This document shows, piece after piece, positions 26,182 to 35,671 of a stretch of DNA of 64,000 nt. Numbering within the stretch: the first letter of the stretch is position 1; each line of letters starts with the position of its first letter. Both the position numbers and the translations under genes were made by a program. Source of the stretch: Duganella zoogloeoides (GTDB lineage Bacteria > Pseudomonadota > Gammaproteobacteria > Burkholderiales > Burkholderiaceae_D); the NCBI RefSeq assembly GCF_034479515.1, contig NZ_CP140152.1, positions 3,348,001 through 3,412,000 on the forward strand, in the 5' to 3' direction. The notes under the pieces were generated by a model, which saw only the letters and a list, made by a program, of their open reading frames with translations, searched no databases and was not told the DNA's origin.

Positions 26182-28452
26182 TTAGCTGCGCCGCGCCTCC
26201 TGCACGCCCGCCACTTCGGCAATGGCGTTCAGGGCTTTTTGCAGCTGGGCCGTGGCGCCGATTTCGGCGGTAAAGGTCATGCGCGCAAAGCCCTTGGTAC
26301 TTTGGGTGTTGACGCCGATGACATTGATTTTCTCGCGCGAAAACACCTCCGAGATATCGCGCAGCAGGCCCTGGCGGTCGTTGGCCAGCACGAAAATATC
26401 GACCGGGTAGACCGTGTCGGTGACCGCGCGGCCCCACTCGGTGACGATCACGCGCTCGGGCGCCTTGGCGCGCATCTCGGCAAAATTCTTGCAGGTGGCG
26501 CGGTGGATCGAGACGCCCTTGCCGCGCGTAACAAAGCCGACGATGCCGTCCGGCGGCGCCGGCTTGCAGCACTTGGCCAGCTGCGTCATCAATCCTTCGG
26601 TGCCGACGACCAGCACGCCCGACTTGGCGCCCTGCTCCGTGCTCGATGCCCGGCTTTTACCGAGGAACACTTCATCGACCGGCTCGACCGGCTCGCCGCT
26701 GTCGTGCAGGGCATGTTCGATCTGGCGCAGGCTGAACTCGTCTTTGCCCACCGACAGGAACAAATCATCGACCTTGGCAAAACCGAGCTTGTTGGCCAAT
26801 GCTTCCAGGTTGACGGCGGTCTTGCCTTCGCGCTGCAAGGTTTTTTCCACCATCGAACGGCCATGCGACAGGGTTTCCTGCATGTCGATGGCGTGGAACC
26901 AGGCGCGGATTTTCGAGCGCGTGCGGGTGGCAACCGTGTATTCGTCGCTGAGCCAGTCGCGCGACGGTCCGGCCGTGCCCGGTGCGCCCTTGGCGGTGAT
27001 CACCTCGCAGGTCTGGCCGTTTTTCAGTTGCGTATTCAACGGCACCATGATGCCATCGACGCGCGCGCCGCGGCAGCGGTGGCCCACGTCGCTGTGCAGG
27101 TAGTAGGCAAAATCGATCGGCGTGGCGCCCACCGGCAGTTCGATCACGCGCGCCTGCGGCGTCAGCACGAAAATGCGGTCGTCGAGCGCGGCCGACTTGA
27201 GTTTTTCCACCCATTCGCGCTGCTGGTCTTCCTCGCCCACCACCGATTCCGCCACATCGGTTTTCCACGCCAGCAACTGGCGCAGCCAGGCGATCTTTTC
27301 TTCGTACTTCTGGCCGACCGAGTTGGCGCCGCCTTCCTTGTAGCGCCAGTGCGCGGCCACGCCGTACTCGGCAAAGCTGTGCATTTCCTGGGTGCGGATC
27401 TGCACTTCCAGCGGCCGGCCGTCTTCGGCCGTCACCACCGTGTGCAGCGACTGGTAGCCGTTCGGTTTGGGACGCGAAATGTAATCGTCGAATTCTTTCG
27501 GAATCGGCGTCCAGATATTGTGCACCACGCCCAGCACCGTGTAGCAGGTCTTGACGTCGGCCACGATCACACGGAACGCACGCACATCGTAGAGGTCGGT
27601 AAAGTCGAGCTCCTTGCCCTTCATCTTGCTCCAGATCGAGTAAATGTGCTTGGGCCGGCCGAACACCTCGGCCTCGATGCCGGCCGCTGCCATCTCCGAC
27701 TGCAGGCGGGCAATCGCGTTGGTGACAAAACCTTCGCGCATCATGCGCTTTTCTTCGAGCATCTTGGCGATGCGCTTGTACGCATCGGGCTCGATGAAGC
27801 GGAACGACAGGTCTTCCAGCTCCCACTTCAGTTGCCAGATGCCGAGCCGGTTAGCCAGCGGCGCGTACAGGTCCAGCGTTTCGCGCCCGTAAGCGCAGGT
27901 CATGTCGTTGAACAGCTTGATGTCGGCGAAATAGCGCAAGGTCGTCACGCAGGACGCGAGCCGCACCAGCACCACGCGCATGTCGGACGCCATCGCCAGC
28001 AGCATCTTGCGCAGCGTTTCCACTTGCGCCACGGCTTGCTGGGCCGCGTTGCGGCCGCGCGCCGGTCCGCCGGTGGCAGACTGGGCCGGAGCCTGGGTTT
28101 GCGTGAGTTCGCGCAAGCGGATCAGCTGGCGCACACCGGCGACCAGGTCGCCGACTTCGGTTCCGAAACGCGGCTCGATCAGCGGCGCCTGGGCCGGGTC
28201 GAGCAAGGTCAGCTCGAAGACCAGGCCGGCGATGCGGGTTTCGACGTCGCTGCGCATATAGGCCAGCGTGGCAGCCACGCCGGTGGCAAATTCAAGAGCG
28301 CCCTGGCCGCTGCTGGTGACGCGGCCGGCATAGGCCTCGCCGGCAAAGTCGAGCGCGGACTGCATGCGGATGCTGTCATCTGGCGACAGGCCCGACAACA
28401 AGGGATCGGTGGTGGCGGACGTGGCGCCAGCCAGCGCGGTGGTTGAAACCAT
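26182..28452 (-). CDS. relA: GTP pyrophosphokinase RelA
   Basis: 756 residues with RelA/SpoT architecture: degenerate hydrolase domain (about 30-200), synthetase domain (about 250-370; FGRPKHIYSIWSKMKGKELDFTDLYDVRAFRVIV and YISRPKPNGYQSLHTVV), TGS domain (about 400-465; IFVLTPQARVIELPVGATPIDFAYYLHSDVGHRC), and a C-terminal ACT domain. The HD motif required for ppGpp hydrolysis is replaced (AGLVFELTLLD), so this is the synthesis-only stringent-response enzyme acting on ribosomes with uncharged tRNA. AGGAGC precedes the ATG. RidA lies just upstream on the same strand. Confidence 0.95.
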   Translation of the reverse strand: MVSTTALAGATSATTDPLLSGLSPDDSIRMQSALDFAGEAYAGRVTSSGQGALEFATGVAATLAYMRSDVETRIAGLVFELTLLDPAQAPLIEPRFGTEVGDLVAGVRQLIRLRELTQTQAPAQSATGGPARGRNAAQQAVAQVETLRKMLLAMASDMRVVLVRLASCVTTLRYFADIKLFNDMTCAYGRETLDLYAPLANRLGIWQLKWELEDLSFRFIEPDAYKRIAKMLEEKRMMREGFVTNAIARLQSEMAAAGIEAEVFGRPKHIYSIWSKMKGKELDFTDLYDVRAFRVIVADVKTCYTVLGVVHNIWTPIPKEFDDYISRPKPNGYQSLHTVVTAEDGRPLEVQIRTQEMHSFAEYGVAAHWRYKEGGANSVGQKYEEKIAWLRQLLAWKTDVAESVVGEEDQQREWVEKLKSAALDDRIFVLTPQARVIELPVGATPIDFAYYLHSDVGHRCRGARVDGIMVPLNTQLKNGQTCEVITAKGAPGTAGPSRDWLSDEYTVATRTRSKIRAWFHAIDMQETLSHGRSMVEKTLQREGKTAVNLEALANKLGFAKVDDLFLSVGKDEFSLRQIEHALHDSGEPVEPVDEVFLGKSRASSTEQGAKSGVLVVGTEGLMTQLAKCCKPAPPDGIVGFVTRGKGVSIHRATCKNFAEMRAKAPERVIVTEWGRAVTDTVYPVDIFVLANDRQGLLRDISEVFSREKINVIGVNTQSTKGFARMTFTAEIGATAQLQKALNAIAEVAGVQEARRS

Positions 28453-28459
28453 GATGCTC

Positions 28460-28810
28460 CTAGCGCTGGGCGGCGACGACGACGATTTCGATGCGCCAAT
28501 CAGGATTGGCCAGTTTGGCTTGCACGGTGGCGCGCGGCGGCGAGTGGGCGCCGGGCACCCAGGCGTCGTACTCCTGGTTCATGCCGTCGAAGTCGGCCAG
28601 GTCGGCCAGGTAGATCTGGCAACTGAGGATGCAGGTCTTGTCGCTGCCGCACTCGGCCAGCAGGCGGTCGATATGGGCCAGCACTTCGCGGGTTTGACCG
28701 ACGATGTCGAGGCTGGTGTCATCGGGCACCTGGCCGGCCAGGTAGACGGTGTTGTTGTGGATGGCCGCTTCGGACAGGCGGGGGCCGACGTGCAGTCGTG
28801 TAATTTCCAT
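28460..28810 (-). CDS. RidA/YjgF-family protein
   Basis: 116 residues, usual length. The chorismate-mutase-like fold signature is visible (HNNTVYLAGQVPDD, QTREVLAHIDRLLAECGSDKTCILSCQIYLADLADF) with an Arg in the active-site region (SPPRATVQAKLANPDWRIEIVVVA). RidA proteins hydrolyse reactive enamine/imine intermediates from PLP enzymes; this sequence is closer to the YjgH-type subgroup than to archetypal RidA, so the activity is uncertain. It lies 7 bases upstream of relA on the same strand. Confidence 0.87.
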   Translation of the reverse strand: MEITRLHVGPRLSEAAIHNNTVYLAGQVPDDTSLDIVGQTREVLAHIDRLLAECGSDKTCILSCQIYLADLADFDGMNQEYDAWVPGAHSPPRATVQAKLANPDWRIEIVVVAAQR

Positions 28811-28881
28811 GGTGGTTTCCTAAAAATTATTATTATGTGGTTGCTTGCTTAGTATTTAATTAGTACGTAGTTGGTATGTTA

Positions 28882-29760
28882 CTAACCCAGCAAAAACGCG
28901 CGGGCAATCGCAATCTGGTCGTCGTGGATGAAGGTGGGCGCGTGGCCCACGTCGGCAATCTCCACCAGCGTGGCTTTCGGTCCGCGCTGCGTCATCAACT
29001 GCGCGGTATCGCGCGTGAGCAGGTCGGAGTGGGCGCCGCGCACCAGCAAGGTCGGGCACTGCACCGCGTCGTAGGCGGCCCACAGCATGGCCTCGTCGGC
29101 CTTGGCGGACTCCGGCGTCACCGAACGGAACGGCAGCGCCAGGCCCATGTCGTAGTGGCGCACCCATTTGCCGTCGGCATCCTGGCGCAGCACGTCGGTG
29201 GCCAGCTTGTGCCATTCCTGCTCGGTATGCGGGCCGAACGAGGCCGAGACATCGCGGATGAACTGCGCGCCTTCGTCAAAAGAGTTGAACCGCAAGTCCT
29301 GGCCGATATAGTCGCCGATGCGCTGCAGCGCGACCGGTTCGAGCACCGGGCCGATATCGTTGAGCACCAGCTTGCCGATCGGATTGCCGGGCAATGACGC
29401 CAGGCCCAGGCCGATCAAGCCGCCCATCGACGTGCCGAACCAGTCCACCGTCTGATCTTCCCTGCCATTGGTCACACGCGCGAGCAAGGTCACCATATCG
29501 CTGACATACTGGGGGATGCGGTAGAACTGCGGGTTCTGCAAGCGGCCGGAGCGGCCACGGCCGACCACGTCGGGACAGATCACGCGGTAATCGCCGCACA
29601 AGGCGCGCGCCAGGTGGTCGAAGTCGTCGCCGACACGCGTGACGCCGTGGACGCAGATGAGTACACGCGGATTGTCACGGTCGCCCCACTCCTTGTACGC
29701 CATCCGGTGCAGACCGGCAGGTGACACGCAGGTGACAAAGTTCGAGGTGGCGTCGGTCAT
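28882..29760 (-). CDS. Alpha/beta-fold hydrolase
   Basis: 292 residues. Oxyanion-hole region ICVHGVTRVGDDF, nucleophile elbow GTSMGGLIGLGLAS (Ser near residue 110), acid region TLLVRGAHSDLLT and catalytic His in DVGHAPTF. No signal peptide, so cytoplasmic. The family covers esterases, C-C hydrolases and lipases; the neighbouring hydroxybutyrate dehydrogenase invites a link to hydroxyalkanoate oligomer turnover, but the substrate is not shown. It diverges from bdhA with 118 bases between. Confidence 0.8.
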   Translation of the reverse strand: MTDATSNFVTCVSPAGLHRMAYKEWGDRDNPRVLICVHGVTRVGDDFDHLARALCGDYRVICPDVVGRGRSGRLQNPQFYRIPQYVSDMVTLLARVTNGREDQTVDWFGTSMGGLIGLGLASLPGNPIGKLVLNDIGPVLEPVALQRIGDYIGQDLRFNSFDEGAQFIRDVSASFGPHTEQEWHKLATDVLRQDADGKWVRHYDMGLALPFRSVTPESAKADEAMLWAAYDAVQCPTLLVRGAHSDLLTRDTAQLMTQRGPKATLVEIADVGHAPTFIHDDQIAIARAFLLG

Positions 29761-29878
29761 GCGGTTTCCTTGATCATTTTTTAAGTTGGTTCTAATGACA
29801 TTTTACCGGGCGATGTGCTTAAATCCTAACGCAGTGTAGCGCAGCACGCCTTCTATCTCCAACCCTCCAGAGGACACC

Positions 29879-30673
29879 ATGACGAACAAAAGTTTAACCG
29901 GCAAAACCGCATTGGTAACAGGCTCGACATCGGGCATCGGCCTCGGCATCGCACGCAGCTTCGCGGCCGAAGGCGCCAACGTGATACTGAACGGCTTTGG
30001 CGACGCCGCCGAGATCGATCGCCTGCAAGCGGACCTGGCCAAGGAGTTCGGCATGCAGGTGCTGTATCACAACGCCGACATGTCCAAGCCGGCCGAGATC
30101 GCAGCAATGATCGCCTTTGCCGACGACAAACTGGGCGGCGTCGATATCCTGGTCAACAACGCCGGCATCCAGTTCGTTGCCAATATCGAAGATTTCCCGA
30201 TCGAGAAATGGGACGCCATCATCGCCATCAACCTGAGCTCGGCGTTCCACACGTCACGCCTGGTCCTGCCTGGCATGCGCAAGAAAAACTGGGGCCGCAT
30301 CATCAACCTCGCCTCCACCCACGGCCTGGTCGGTTCGGCCGGCAAGTCTGCCTACGTGGCAGCCAAGCACGGCCTGCTGGGCCTGACCAAGGTGGGCGCG
30401 CTGGAAACGGCCAGCACCGGCGTCACCGTCAATGCCATCTGCCCCGGCTTCGTGCTGACCCCGCTGGTCCAGAAGCAGGTGGACGACCGCGCCGCCAAGG
30501 ACGGCATTAGCAACGACGAAGCCAAAAAGGCACTGCTGTCGGATAAACAACCATCGGGCGAGTTCGTCACGCCGGAAGAACTCGGCGCGCTGGCGGTGTT
30601 CCTGGCCAGCGACGCGGCCCGCCAGGTACGTGGCGCGGCATGGAATATGGATGGCGGCTGGGTCGCGCAGTAA
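29879..30673 (+). CDS. bdhA: D-3-hydroxybutyrate dehydrogenase
   Basis: 264-residue short-chain dehydrogenase. NAD-binding TGSTSGIG (about 14-21), NNAG near 93, catalytic Ser in NLASTHGLVGS and YVAAK. The features ASTHGLVGSAGKSAYVAAKHGL, NAICPGFVLTPLVQKQ and the insert before SDKQPSGEFVTPEELG are characteristic of 3-hydroxybutyrate dehydrogenase, which oxidises D-3-hydroxybutyrate to acetoacetate with NAD. AGAGGA precedes the ATG. The product would feed the CoA-transferase encoded at 33568-34943. Confidence 0.9.
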   Translation: MTNKSLTGKTALVTGSTSGIGLGIARSFAAEGANVILNGFGDAAEIDRLQADLAKEFGMQVLYHNADMSKPAEIAAMIAFADDKLGGVDILVNNAGIQFVANIEDFPIEKWDAIIAINLSSAFHTSRLVLPGMRKKNWGRIINLASTHGLVGSAGKSAYVAAKHGLLGLTKVGALETASTGVTVNAICPGFVLTPLVQKQVDDRAAKDGISNDEAKKALLSDKQPSGEFVTPEELGALAVFLASDAARQVRGAAWNMDGGWVAQ

Positions 30674-30708
30674 TATCTACGCCCTTCTCATAAGCGACGG
30701 CTTACCGG

Positions 30709-30765
30709 GTTATCACTAAAACGGATGGAACTGCAACACCTGCGGTTTTCCACAATAGTGATAAC
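30709..30765. promoter_or_regulatory. 10-bp perfect inverted repeat upstream of dctA
   Basis: GTTATCACTA (30709-30718) and TAGTGATAAC (30756-30765) are exact inverse complements 37 bases apart. The right arm overlaps a smaller palindrome ATAACTGTTAT (30761-30771). The arrangement suggests two half-sites for a regulator of dctA, perhaps with DNA looping. Confidence 0.45.
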
Positions 30766-30787
30766 TGTTATTTTCACGGATGATGAC

Positions 30788-30809
30788 CTCCTCAACTGAA
30801 CGCGAGGAG
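30788..30809 (+). promoter_or_regulatory. Hairpin that can hide the dctA ribosome-binding site
   Basis: CTCCTC (30788-30793) can pair with GAGGAG (30804-30809), which is the ribosome-binding site 5 bases before the dctA GTG. A 10-base loop separates them. The short stem could limit translation or respond to temperature or a helper RNA. Confidence 0.35.
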
Positions 30810-30814
30810 ACCCC

Positions 30815-32122
30815 GTGAAAAAACCATTCTATAAGGTACTGTACGTCCAGGTACTGTTCGCCATTGCGTGCGGCATCCTGCTCGGCATATTCCTGCCCAA
30901 AGATGCCGTGGCCATGAAGCCGCTCGGCGACGGCTTCATCAAACTGATCAAGATGATCATCGCCCCCGTGATTTTCTGTACTGTTGTGTCCGGTATCGCC
31001 GGCATGCAGGACGTGAAAAAAATCGGTCGCGTCGGCGGCAAAGCGCTGCTGTACTTCGAAGTGGTCTCCACCTTCGCCCTGGCCATCGGCCTGGTCGTTG
31101 CCAACGTTCTGAAACCAGGCGCCGGCTTCAACGCCGATCCAGCCCACCTGGATGCCAAGTCGATCGAGCAATACACGCACGCCGAAGGCCTGACCACCAC
31201 CGACTTCATCATGAACATCATCCCGAAAACTTTCGTGGATGCGTTCGCCAAGGGTGACATTCTGCAAGTGCTGCTGATCGCCATCCTGTTCGGTTTCTCG
31301 CTGTCGCTGCTGGGCGAGCGTGGCCGTCCGATCACCAAGCTGATCGACGAGCTGTCGCACGTCATCTTCGGCGTCGTCAACATCATCATGAAGGTCGCTC
31401 CAATCGGTGCCTTCGGCGCGATGGCCTTCACCATCGGTAAATACGGCCTGGCTTCGCTGATCCCGCTGGCTAAACTGATGGGTTCGTTCTACCTGACTTG
31501 CGGCCTGTTCGTGTTCGTCGTGCTGGGCCTGATCGCCCGCTACACCGGTTTCTCGATCTTCAAATTCGTCCGCTACATCAAGGAAGAACTGCTGATCGTC
31601 CTCGGTACCAGCTCGTCGGAAAGCGCGCTGCCTTCGCTGATGACCAAGCTCGAACGCCTGGGCTGCTCCAAGCCGGTCGTCGGCCTGGTGGTTCCAACCG
31701 GCTACTCGTTCAACCTGGACGGCACCAACATCTACATGACCATGGCCGCCCTGTTCGTTGCCCAGGCAACCAATACCGAGCTGACCCTGATGCAAGAGCT
31801 GACCATCCTCGGCGTTGCCATGCTGACCTCGAAAGGCGCTTCCGGCATCACCGGCGCCGGCTTCATCACCCTGGCCGCCACCCTGGCCGTGGTACCAACG
31901 ATCCCAGTGGCCGGCATGGCGCTGATCCTCGGTATCGACCGCTTCATGAGCGAATGCCGTGCACTGACCAACTTCGTCGGCAACGGCGTGGCAGCGGTAG
32001 TTGTCTCCAAATGGGAAAAAGAGCTGAACATGGAAACCATGCATGCTGAGCTGAACAACCCTGGTTCGACCCTGGTCAAGAACGATCTGCCACCTGTGGT
32101 GGCACCCGTACCAGCACACTGA
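30815..32122 (+). CDS. dctA: C4-dicarboxylate transport protein DctA
   Basis: 435 residues from a GTG start with GAGGAG close upstream. A member of the DAACS family of Na+/H+-dependent dicarboxylate symporters: [18 protein letters not shown], the re-entrant-loop serine motif [13 protein letters not shown], and [19 protein letters not shown] are all intact. It imports succinate, fumarate and malate across the inner membrane. An intrinsic terminator follows. No DctB/DctD pair lies beside it and no clear sigma-54 site was found, so regulation probably involves the inverted repeat upstream. Confidence 0.95.
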   Translation: MKKPFYKVLYVQVLFAIACGILLGIFLPKDAVAMKPLGDGFIKLIKMIIAPVIFCTVVSGIAGMQDVKKIGRVGGKALLYFEVVSTFALAIGLVVANVLKPGAGFNADPAHLDAKSIEQYTHAEGLTTTDFIMNIIPKTFVDAFAKGDILQVLLIAILFGFSLSLLGERGRPITKLIDELSHVIFGVVNIIMKVAPIGAFGAMAFTIGKYGLASLIPLAKLMGSFYLTCGLFVFVVLGLIARYTGFSIFKFVRYIKEELLIVLGTSSSESALPSLMTKLERLGCSKPVVGLVVPTGYSFNLDGTNIYMTMAALFVAQATNTELTLMQELTILGVAMLTSKGASGITGAGFITLAATLAVVPTIPVAGMALILGIDRFMSECRALTNFVGNGVAAVVVSKWEKELNMETMHAELNNPGSTLVKNDLPPVVAPVPAH

Positions 32123-32138
32123 TCACCGGTAGTGTCGC

Positions 32139-32176
32139 AAAAAAAACCTCGCACAGCGATGTGCGGGGTTTTTTTT
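32139..32176 (+). terminator. Intrinsic terminator after dctA
   Basis: Arms CCTCGCACA and TGTGCGGGG around GCGA, flanked by A8 and T8, about 17 bases after the dctA stop. The A/T flanks would let it work in both directions. Confidence 0.85.
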
Positions 32177-32293
32177 ATCCGAAAATGAACAGCACTGCTG
32201 TCCGCTTCCGGACATCGGGGCTCGCCCAGCCCTTGACACCGCCATGGCATGGCTCTTGCGCTGCTCCCGTCATTCAAAGACCGAGGAGACAGC

Positions 32294-33364
32294 ATGCCGG
32301 CCCTTACCCCTGTAACACTTCCTACCAGCAAAACCGACGCCAGCTTTGCCGTCGCCATCAGCAGCAGCGGCCAGATGGCCGGCACCATCGAGAATGAACA
32401 CGGCGTGCGCCGCGCGGTACTCTACCGAAAGGACATGGTCGAACTGGGCACGCTGGGCGGCAGCGACAGCTACGCGGGCGGCATCAACCACGCCGGGGAC
32501 GTGGTCGGCACGGCGCAAAACGCCGACGGCTACTGGCGCGCTTTCGTCGCGCCAGCAGCCCGCGCCGGGAATCCACTGGCCATGCGCGATCTCGGCACCT
32601 TGGGCGGACGCAGCAGCCACGGCGCGGCCATCAACGACGCCGGCCAGGTCGTGGGATTTGCCGATACGGCCGATGGCACTTTTCACGCCTTCCGCAGCGA
32701 CGGCGTGCACGGCCCGGTCGATCTCGGCACCCTCGGCGGCCAGGTCAGCTACGCCACCGACATCAACAACCACGGCGTGGTGGTGGGCGCGGCCGCCCTG
32801 CCCAATGGCTACCGGCGCGCTTTCCTCTCCCGGCCGGGAGCGGCCATGCAAGATATCGGCACGCTGGGTGGCCGTTCGAGCGCCGCCAGCGCGGTCAACG
32901 ACCAGGGCGTGGTCGTCGGCACGGCGGAAACCGCCGGGCGCCGCTGGCACGCATTCATGTGGAAAGAGGGAAAGATGACCGACCTCGGCGCGTTGATCGG
33001 CTACGGCAACAGCTTTGCCACCGATATCAACACCGCCGGCCACGTGGTGGGCAGCATCCGCATTGGCGACGAGCGCCGCGCCTTCGTGTACCGCGACGGC
33101 AAGATGACCGTGCATCCGGGCGGCTTCGGCCTGTACGTGGTCAATGCGATCAACGACGACGAACTGGTGATCGGCGCCCAGTACACGGGCAAGCAATTCA
33201 GTGCGGCTTTCATGCACTCAGGCCAGCCGGCTGTGGTCACCCACGGCGGCCAGGATCTGCTGTCGATTATTGCAGCGGTGTTGACAGTTGCCGCTACGCT
33301 GGTGATATGCCGGCGCCGATACCGTGGCATCGCCGGGCTGGGCGCCAACCGTGGTCACGCCTGA
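32294..33364 (+). CDS. HAF-repeat protein with C-terminal membrane anchor
   Basis: 356 residues from ATG 32294 (GAGGAGAC upstream). At least five HAF-type repeats of about 45 residues share the pattern DLGTLGG-x(n)-A-IN-G-VVG-A-x(n)-AF, predicted to form a beta-propeller-like fold. No N-terminal signal peptide is seen. The C-terminus is a hydrophobic helix (LLSIIAAVLTVAATLVIC) followed by RRRYRG. HAF proteins often carry PEP-CTERM sorting tails; here the helix-plus-arginine layout is similar but no PEP motif is visible. Function unknown; a surface or exported role is inferred. Confidence 0.7.
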   Translation: MPALTPVTLPTSKTDASFAVAISSSGQMAGTIENEHGVRRAVLYRKDMVELGTLGGSDSYAGGINHAGDVVGTAQNADGYWRAFVAPAARAGNPLAMRDLGTLGGRSSHGAAINDAGQVVGFADTADGTFHAFRSDGVHGPVDLGTLGGQVSYATDINNHGVVVGAAALPNGYRRAFLSRPGAAMQDIGTLGGRSSAASAVNDQGVVVGTAETAGRRWHAFMWKEGKMTDLGALIGYGNSFATDINTAGHVVGSIRIGDERRAFVYRDGKMTVHPGGFGLYVVNAINDDELVIGAQYTGKQFSAAFMHSGQPAVVTHGGQDLLSIIAAVLTVAATLVICRRRYRGIAGLGANRGHA

Positions 33365-33515
33365 ACTTGCCCGCCTGGCTGCCGAGGCTGTCGCCGGCAG
33401 CGTAACACGTGTGTTGAGCAAGCCTGCCCCGTAACATCCGCACGGACCATGCAGGTCCCGTAACTGTCGTTGCCACCACGCCGATCCAGGAGCGGCCTGC
33501 GTGGCGGCCGGTCGC

Positions 33516-33551
33516 AAAAAAGCCGCGCGGCGGTGGCGGCGCGGCTTTTTT
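33516..33551. terminator. Bidirectional intrinsic terminator
   Basis: AAAAAAGCCGCGC (33516-33528) pairs with GCGCGGCTTTTTT (33539-33551). It lies between the convergent HAF-repeat gene and scoB and has the A/T flanks needed on both strands. Confidence 0.85.
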
Positions 33552-33567
33552 ACGGCTGACAATCGTC

Positions 33568-34218
33568 TTACAGTGCCGTCAGGTCCAGTTCCACGCCGGT
33601 GGCGGCAACGATCTGGTCCCTGGTCACGCCCGGCGCCAGTTCGATCACCTTGAGGCCGGTGTCGCCGACTTCCAGCACGCCGAGGTCGGTGACGATCAGG
33701 TCCACCACGCCCACGCCGGTCAGCGGCAGGTCGCATTTTTTCAGCAGTTTGTGCGACGTGGTGCCGTCCTTGGCGGTAGCCACGTGCTCCATCAGCACCA
33801 CCACCCGCTTGACGCCGGCCACCAGGTCCATCGCGCCGCCCATGCCCTTGACCATTTTGCCTGGAATCATCCAGTTGGCCAGGTCGCCGCGCTCGGACAC
33901 TTGCATCGCGCCGAGGATGGCCAGGTTGATCTTGCCGCCCCGGATCATGCCAAACGAATCGGCCGAGCTGAAATACGCTGCGCCCGGCAGCGCGGTGACA
34001 GTCTGCTTGCCGGCATTGATCAGGTCGGCGTCGACTTCATCGTCGGTAGGGAACGGGCCGATGCCCAGCAAGCCATTTTCCGATTGCAGGAATACTTCCA
34101 TGCCCTCCGGTACATAGTTGGCCACCAGCGTAGGCAAACCAATGCCGAGGTTGACGTAATATCCGTCTTGCAGTTCCTTGGCCGCGCGCGCGGCCATTTC
34201 ATCACGAGTCCATGCCAT
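33568..34218 (-). CDS. scoB: 3-oxoacid CoA-transferase subunit B
   Basis: 216 residues. [39 protein letters not shown] is the usual N-terminus, and [12 protein letters not shown] contains the catalytic glutamate of the family. The middle shows [40 protein letters not shown]. With subunit A it moves CoA from succinyl-CoA to acetoacetate, so that ketone bodies enter thiolysis. GGAG lies about 10 bases before the ATG at 34218, 14 bases after the scoA stop. Confidence 0.93.
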   Translation of the reverse strand: MAWTRDEMAARAAKELQDGYYVNLGIGLPTLVANYVPEGMEVFLQSENGLLGIGPFPTDDEVDADLINAGKQTVTALPGAAYFSSADSFGMIRGGKINLAILGAMQVSERGDLANWMIPGKMVKGMGGAMDLVAGVKRVVVLMEHVATAKDGTTSHKLLKKCDLPLTGVGVVDLIVTDLGVLEVGDTGLKVIELAPGVTRDQIVAATGVELDLTAL

Positions 34219-34232
34219 GTTTTTCTCCGTTA

Positions 34233-34943
34233 TTAGTTCGATGCCGGGTTGGCGCGGACCGTGCGCTGCTCGATGCGTTTTTCCGGCGTGGCGTTGACCA
34301 CGATGCGGTGCACGAAGATGCTGGGCAGGTGCACGGCGTCCGGGTCGATCTCGCCGATTTCCACCAGCTGCTCGACTTCGACGATGGTGATCTTGCCGGC
34401 CATGGCGGCGTTCGGGTTGAAGTTGCGCGCGGTTTTGCGGAACACCAGGTTGCCGGCCTTGTCGGCCTTCCAGGCCTTGACCAGCGCCACATCGGCCACC
34501 AGGCTGCGTTCCATGACGTATTGTTCGCCGTCGAACTCGCGGATTTCCTTGCCGTCTGCGACGATGGTGCCCACGCCGGTCTTGGTGAAGAAGGCCGGGA
34601 TGCCGGCGCCACCGGCGCGCAGTTTTTCGGCCAGCGTGCCTTGCGGCGTGAATTCGAGTTCCAGTTCGCCGGCCAGGTACTGGCGTGCGAATTCCTTGTT
34701 TTCGCCCACGTAGGACGCGATCATTTTCTTGATCTGGCGGGTTTCCAGCAACTGGCCGAGGCCGAAGCCGTCCACGCCAGCGTTGTTGGAAATGGCGGTC
34801 AGGCCCGTGACGCCGGAGTCGCGCAGCGCGCCGATCAGGGCTTCGGGGATGCCGCACAGGCCGAAGCCGCCCACGGCAATGGTTTGACCGTCTTGCACGA
34901 CACCGGCCAGCGCGCTGGCGGCATCGGGGTAGATTTTGTTCAT
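34233..34943 (-). CDS. scoA: 3-oxoacid CoA-transferase subunit A
   Basis: 236 residues starting [37 protein letters not shown], the CoA-binding start of the alpha subunit, with [33 protein letters not shown] following. ATG 34943 has AAGGGA upstream; a longer frame starting at 34976 is less likely. Operon with scoB. The gene diverges from a PAS-LuxR regulator gene, with 167 bases between, which is a natural candidate controller. Confidence 0.93.
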   Translation of the reverse strand: MNKIYPDAASALAGVVQDGQTIAVGGFGLCGIPEALIGALRDSGVTGLTAISNNAGVDGFGLGQLLETRQIKKMIASYVGENKEFARQYLAGELELEFTPQGTLAEKLRAGGAGIPAFFTKTGVGTIVADGKEIREFDGEQYVMERSLVADVALVKAWKADKAGNLVFRKTARNFNPNAAMAGKITIVEVEQLVEIGEIDPDAVHLPSIFVHRIVVNATPEKRIEQRTVRANPASN

Positions 34944-35110
34944 ATTGTCCCTTGTTATCTCAATTCGCTCAATCAAAACGACTCAATACTAAACTTTTTT
35001 TGTTGTACGGAGTCTGAGCATAGAATAGCCTAAATAAAAGCACAATACCGTAGAACTACCGCCAATAACCACCGCCAATTGATCGCAGTTAATCTGTCCG
35101 TCATTACGCC

Positions 35111-35671
35111 ATGAATCCATCCACCGTTATCGACTACGAAACCATCTTCCTGCAAGCGCCGGTCGGCATGTGTATCTCGGAAAACCGCGTGATCCAGAAT
35201 GCCAACGACACCCTCGCTGCCATGTTCGGCTACACGCGCGCGCAATTGCAGGGCATGTCCTTCCTGGCGCTGTATCCGACCATGGACGAATTCCTGCGCA
35301 CGGGCGACCGCATCATTCCCATCATGACGGCCAGGGGCCGTTATTCCGACGAGCGCATCATGCGCCGTGCCGACGGTGAGCTGTTCTGGTGCCACGTCAC
35401 CGGCAACCCGATGCACGGCGAGGAACCGTTGGGCGCCGGCATCTGGACCTTCGAGGACGTCAGCGAAAAACGCCCGGTCACCGCCGACCTCACCCCGCGC
35501 GAACGCGAAATCGCCGCGCTGCTGGTGGAAGGCAAAACCAGCAAGACCATCGCCCGCCAGATCGACCTCAGCCCCCGCACCGTCGAAATGCACCGCGCCA
35601 AATTAATGCGCAAGTTTTCAGCGGCCACGTCTTCCGAACTGGTACATAAACTCGTCGGCATGCGCTTCTAA
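35111..35671 (+). CDS. PAS-domain LuxR-type transcriptional regulator
   Basis: 186 residues. One PAS domain (about 10-120; IFLQAPVGMCISENRVIQNANDTLAAMFGYTRAQLQG, FWCHVTGNPM) is joined to a LuxR helix-turn-helix (about 128-186; LTPREREIAALLVEGKTSKTIARQIDLSPRTVEMHRAKLMRK). There is no receiver domain, so it probably senses a small ligand or redox state directly. It is divergent from scoAB and convergent with a downstream SDR gene that ends next to it. Control of acetoacetate use is inferred from position only. Confidence 0.8.
   Translation: MNPSTVIDYETIFLQAPVGMCISENRVIQNANDTLAAMFGYTRAQLQGMSFLALYPTMDEFLRTGDRIIPIMTARGRYSDERIMRRADGELFWCHVTGNPMHGEEPLGAGIWTFEDVSEKRPVTADLTPREREIAALLVEGKTSKTIARQIDLSPRTVEMHRAKLMRKFSAATSSELVHKLVGMRF

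Noticed and set aside
26182..28452. Bifunctional SpoT/Rel enzyme
   Set aside because: The HD motif required for hydrolysis is replaced, so synthesis-only RelA fits better.
34219..34857. Long single frame spanning scoA and scoB on the minus strand
   Set aside because: Only the part after 34218 is the scoB product; the rest is a shadow of scoA in another frame.
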